Part shown: one piece after another, positions 62,564-64,000 of the stretch | Position numbering within the stretch: position 1 is the stretch's first letter | How the letters are laid out: every line of letters begins with the position of its first letter | Source of the DNA: Elusimicrobiota bacterium | GTDB lineage: Bacteria; Elusimicrobiota; Elusimicrobia; UBA1565 | NCBI GenBank assembly: GCA_003450735.1 | Contig: DMEZ01000037.1 | Span: forward strand, 1 to 64,000 | DNA: 64,000 nucleotides | Direction of reading: 5' to 3' | Made by a program: the position numbers and the translations under genes | The notes under the pieces: model-generated | Databases searched by the model: none | The model's input: only the letters and a program-made list of their open reading frames with translations | What the model was told of the DNA's origin: nothing

Positions 62564-63574
62564 CTAGTCGGGCAGGGCGGGGGAGGGCGGCTCCTCGGGC
62601 TTCGGCGCCGCGGGCGCCGGGAGCTCGGGCTGAGGCTCGAGCACCAGGACGATGCGCCGGTTGGCCGCCCGGCCGGCCTCCGTGTCGTTGGGTCCGACGG
62701 GCCTGAACTCCCCGAAGCCGGAGGCGTAGACGCGCCGGGCGTCGAGGCCGCCCTTCTCGGTCAGCTGCCTCGCCACCGCGGCCGCGCGGGCCGTGGAGAT
62801 GTCCCAGGGAGTCGAAACCCCGCCGAAACCGAAGAGCCCCTTGACCGGGGTGTCGTCGTGGTGGCCCTCGACGCGCAAGGCCCGGCCCGGGAAGACCGCG
62901 CTCATCGAGCGGCCGAGCTTGTCGAGTTCCTCGGCCCCGGCCTCGGTCAGCTTGGCGTCATGCGGCTTGAAGAGCTGGGAGTCGGGGACCGTGAGCTTGA
63001 AGACCTCGCCCGAGCGCACCAGGGAGACCTGGTTGCCCAGCCCCTCGGCCCGCACGGCGTCGGCGAGGCTCATGCCGTCCGCCTTGGCCTTCTCGAGCCT
63101 GCGGGAGGCCTCGCGGTCGGCCTTGTCCTTCTCGGCCTTCATCGCTTCTAGCTGGGCGTTGAGCTCGGCGGCCAGCTCGTTGGCCTGTCCCACCCGGTTG
63201 CGCAGAACGGCCTTGAGGCCCAGCTTCTCCTTGACCTGCTCGCTGAGCTTCCTTGCGATCGAGTCCTTCTCGGAGATGAGCTCGCGGACCTTGGTCATGA
63301 GCTGGCCCTTGTTGGACTCGAGGCTCTTGGAGAGGTCCTTGTTGGACTTCTCGAGGGACCCGATGCGGTCCTGGGACGCGTTGAGCTGCGCCTCGAGGTC
63401 GCGCTTCTCGCTCTCGAGGGCCAGGATGCGGCTGGAGTGGAACTTGCTCTGGCCGGCCTGCTCCTGGATCTGCTTCTGGAGGCTGTCGATGAGCGTCTGC
63501 TGCTCCTTGAGCTGGGCGCCGGAGCAGCCGGCGGCCAGGAAGAGAGCCGCGAATACGAGGGGGGAGTGTCTCAT
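62564..63574 (-). CDS. OmpA-like lipoprotein with coiled-coil stalk
   Basis: Read from the ATG at 63574 (MRHSPLVFAALFLAAGCSGA). The lipobox LAAGC gives lipidation at Cys17. Residues 20-190 are a long coiled coil (QTLIDSLQKQIQEQ, KSLESNKGQLMTKVRELISE). The C-terminal 140 residues are an OmpA-like peptidoglycan-binding domain: LFKPHDAKLTEAGAEELDKL, then LRVEGHHDDTPVKG, STARAAAVARQLTEKGGLD, RRVYASGFGEFRPVGPNDTE, AGRAANRRIVLVLE with the conserved Asp and Arg. A lipoprotein anchored in a membrane that holds peptidoglycan, as in MotB/Pal-like stalk proteins. CAGAAT six bases before the ATG resembles the leaderless pattern. Confidence 0.93.
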   Translation of the reverse strand: MRHSPLVFAALFLAAGCSGAQLKEQQTLIDSLQKQIQEQAGQSKFHSSRILALESEKRDLEAQLNASQDRIGSLEKSNKDLSKSLESNKGQLMTKVRELISEKDSIARKLSEQVKEKLGLKAVLRNRVGQANELAAELNAQLEAMKAEKDKADREASRRLEKAKADGMSLADAVRAEGLGNQVSLVRSGEVFKLTVPDSQLFKPHDAKLTEAGAEELDKLGRSMSAVFPGRALRVEGHHDDTPVKGLFGFGGVSTPWDISTARAAAVARQLTEKGGLDARRVYASGFGEFRPVGPNDTEAGRAANRRIVLVLEPQPELPAPAAPKPEEPPSPALPD

Positions 63575-63618
63575 GCCCCTATTCTGCGAAAAGCGCGGCA
63601 TCCCAGTCCAGCCTTCCG

Positions 63619-63648
63619 TTGACTCCATCGCTGTTTTTCGGTTATCCT
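63619..63648 (+). promoter_or_regulatory. Promoter of the zinc-ribbon gene, leaderless type
   Basis: TTGACT (63619-63624) and TATCCT (63643-63648) are 18 nt apart; the ATG follows after 7 nt with no ribosome site. Confidence 0.55.
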
Positions 63649-63655
63649 TCCACGC

Positions 63656-64000
63656 ATGGCGTCCTGCCGATACTGCGGCTGTTCGGGCTGGTTCTTCCCT
63701 CTCAGCAAGGCCGGCCTCTGCCACGCCTGCGCCCACCTGGTCGCCATGGAAGTGGCCCAGCATCGGGACGCCATCCGGGACTCGGCCCTGCGCGCCGAGC
63801 AGACGCTCGACCCCCGCTCGAAGCTCGCGGGGCTGGACGTGGTGGTCACGAACCTGGAGGCCCTGGCCAAGCTGGAGGGGCGCGGCATCCCCACGGGGGA
63901 CGCGCCGGCCTCCGAGTCGATCAAGGCCCGGAAGGCCGAGCGGGACGCCCTCCTGTTCGAGACCGCCCAGAAGGCCCTCGACGACGCCCTGGCCCAGGTC
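63656..64000 (+). CDS. Zinc-ribbon protein, 3' end beyond window
   Basis: The frame from the ATG at 63656 is open to the last base (115 codons visible). It begins MASCRYCGCSGWFFPLSKAG then LCHAC, a zinc ribbon with CRYC and CHAC as ligand pairs and an extra Cys. A long charged helical region follows (LVAMEVAQHRDAIRDSALRA, SIKARKAERDALLFETAQKA). Proteins with this zinc ribbon and helix arrangement occur, to my memory, in front of larger signalling or tubulin-like domains, but the rest is not visible. Strong codon bias and a clear promoter support it as real. Confidence 0.8.
   Translation, partial: MASCRYCGCSGWFFPLSKAGLCHACAHLVAMEVAQHRDAIRDSALRAEQTLDPRSKLAGLDVVVTNLEALAKLEGRGIPTGDAPASESIKARKAERDALLFETAQKALDDALAQV

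Overview
The window has two unlike parts. Bases 1 to about 19,120 are of moderate GC (roughly half) and hold small accessory genes led by strong Shine-Dalgarno sequences. The part ends with an excisionase-type helix-turn-helix gene and a tyrosine recombinase directly in front of an intact tRNA-Ala(GGC). I read it as the right-hand part of an integrative element whose left end lies outside the window. From tRNA-Ala onward the DNA is very GC-rich (clearly above 60%) and looks like ordinary chromosome. The organism is a GC-rich, two-membrane bacterium: a SixA-type phosphatase, an OmpA-like lipoprotein, beta-barrel-like proteins and a type IV pilin are present. The pilin, the MFS transporter carrying a signal peptide and a long N-terminal extension, and the secreted HELRH zincin recall GC-rich Elusimicrobiota; this placement is an inference, not proven.

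Element: (a) 1-1226, a leftward operon of small proteins including DUF2958 and two tandem paralogues; (b) 1971-3168, a PD-(D/E)XK-like protein with a zinc-ribbon partner; (c) 3377-3809, a hicBA toxin-antitoxin pair; (d) 3837-6135, a tight leftward operon with an HEAAH zincin and three unknown proteins; (e) 6249-7575, small leftward genes, one a remnant; (f) 7830-13664, a rightward set with an exported coiled-coil protein and a GVCHQ-motif protein; (g) 14246-17750, small proteins, a HerA/FtsK-like ATPase and a nuclease-like partner; (h) 17818-19116, excisionase and integrase.

Chromosome: DUF4160/DUF2442 pair and membrane proteins (19.3-22.3 kb); signalling and hydrolases, including a receiver-metallo-beta-lactamase fusion, then rsmD and a RecB-like nuclease (22.4-27.2 kb); a DUF4143 ATPase (27.2-28.5 kb); a leftward block with a histidine kinase lacking its phosphoacceptor His, a GGDEF cyclase, an aminotransferase, a collapsed aminotransferase remnant, a barrel-like protein, SixA and a cardiolipin-synthase-like protein (29.3-36.8 kb); an Upf1-like helicase, a hybrid kinase and YceH (36.8-41.6 kb); exported proteins (41.7-47.1 kb); a glycosyltransferase-like membrane protein diverging from a GAF-GAF-PAS nucleotide cyclase and an M32 carboxypeptidase (47.1-53.1 kb); a pilin, a two-component pair and an IspH-membrane-domain fusion (53.1-57.4 kb); a COG2403-type GTPase behind a structured leader, ornithine aminotransferase, a CDF transporter, an SPFH protein and an OmpA-like lipoprotein (57.6-63.6 kb); and a zinc-ribbon protein running off the right edge.

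The strongest window-wide pattern is in the chromosomal part. At least eleven first-in-operon genes have a TANNNT hexamer 6-8 nt before ATG or GTG and no Shine-Dalgarno, which predicts leaderless mRNAs. Genes inside operons, and genes of the element, mostly have AGGAGG-type sites. Several palindromic repeats resembling REP/BIME units also lie in the chromosomal part, two of them inside coding sequence.
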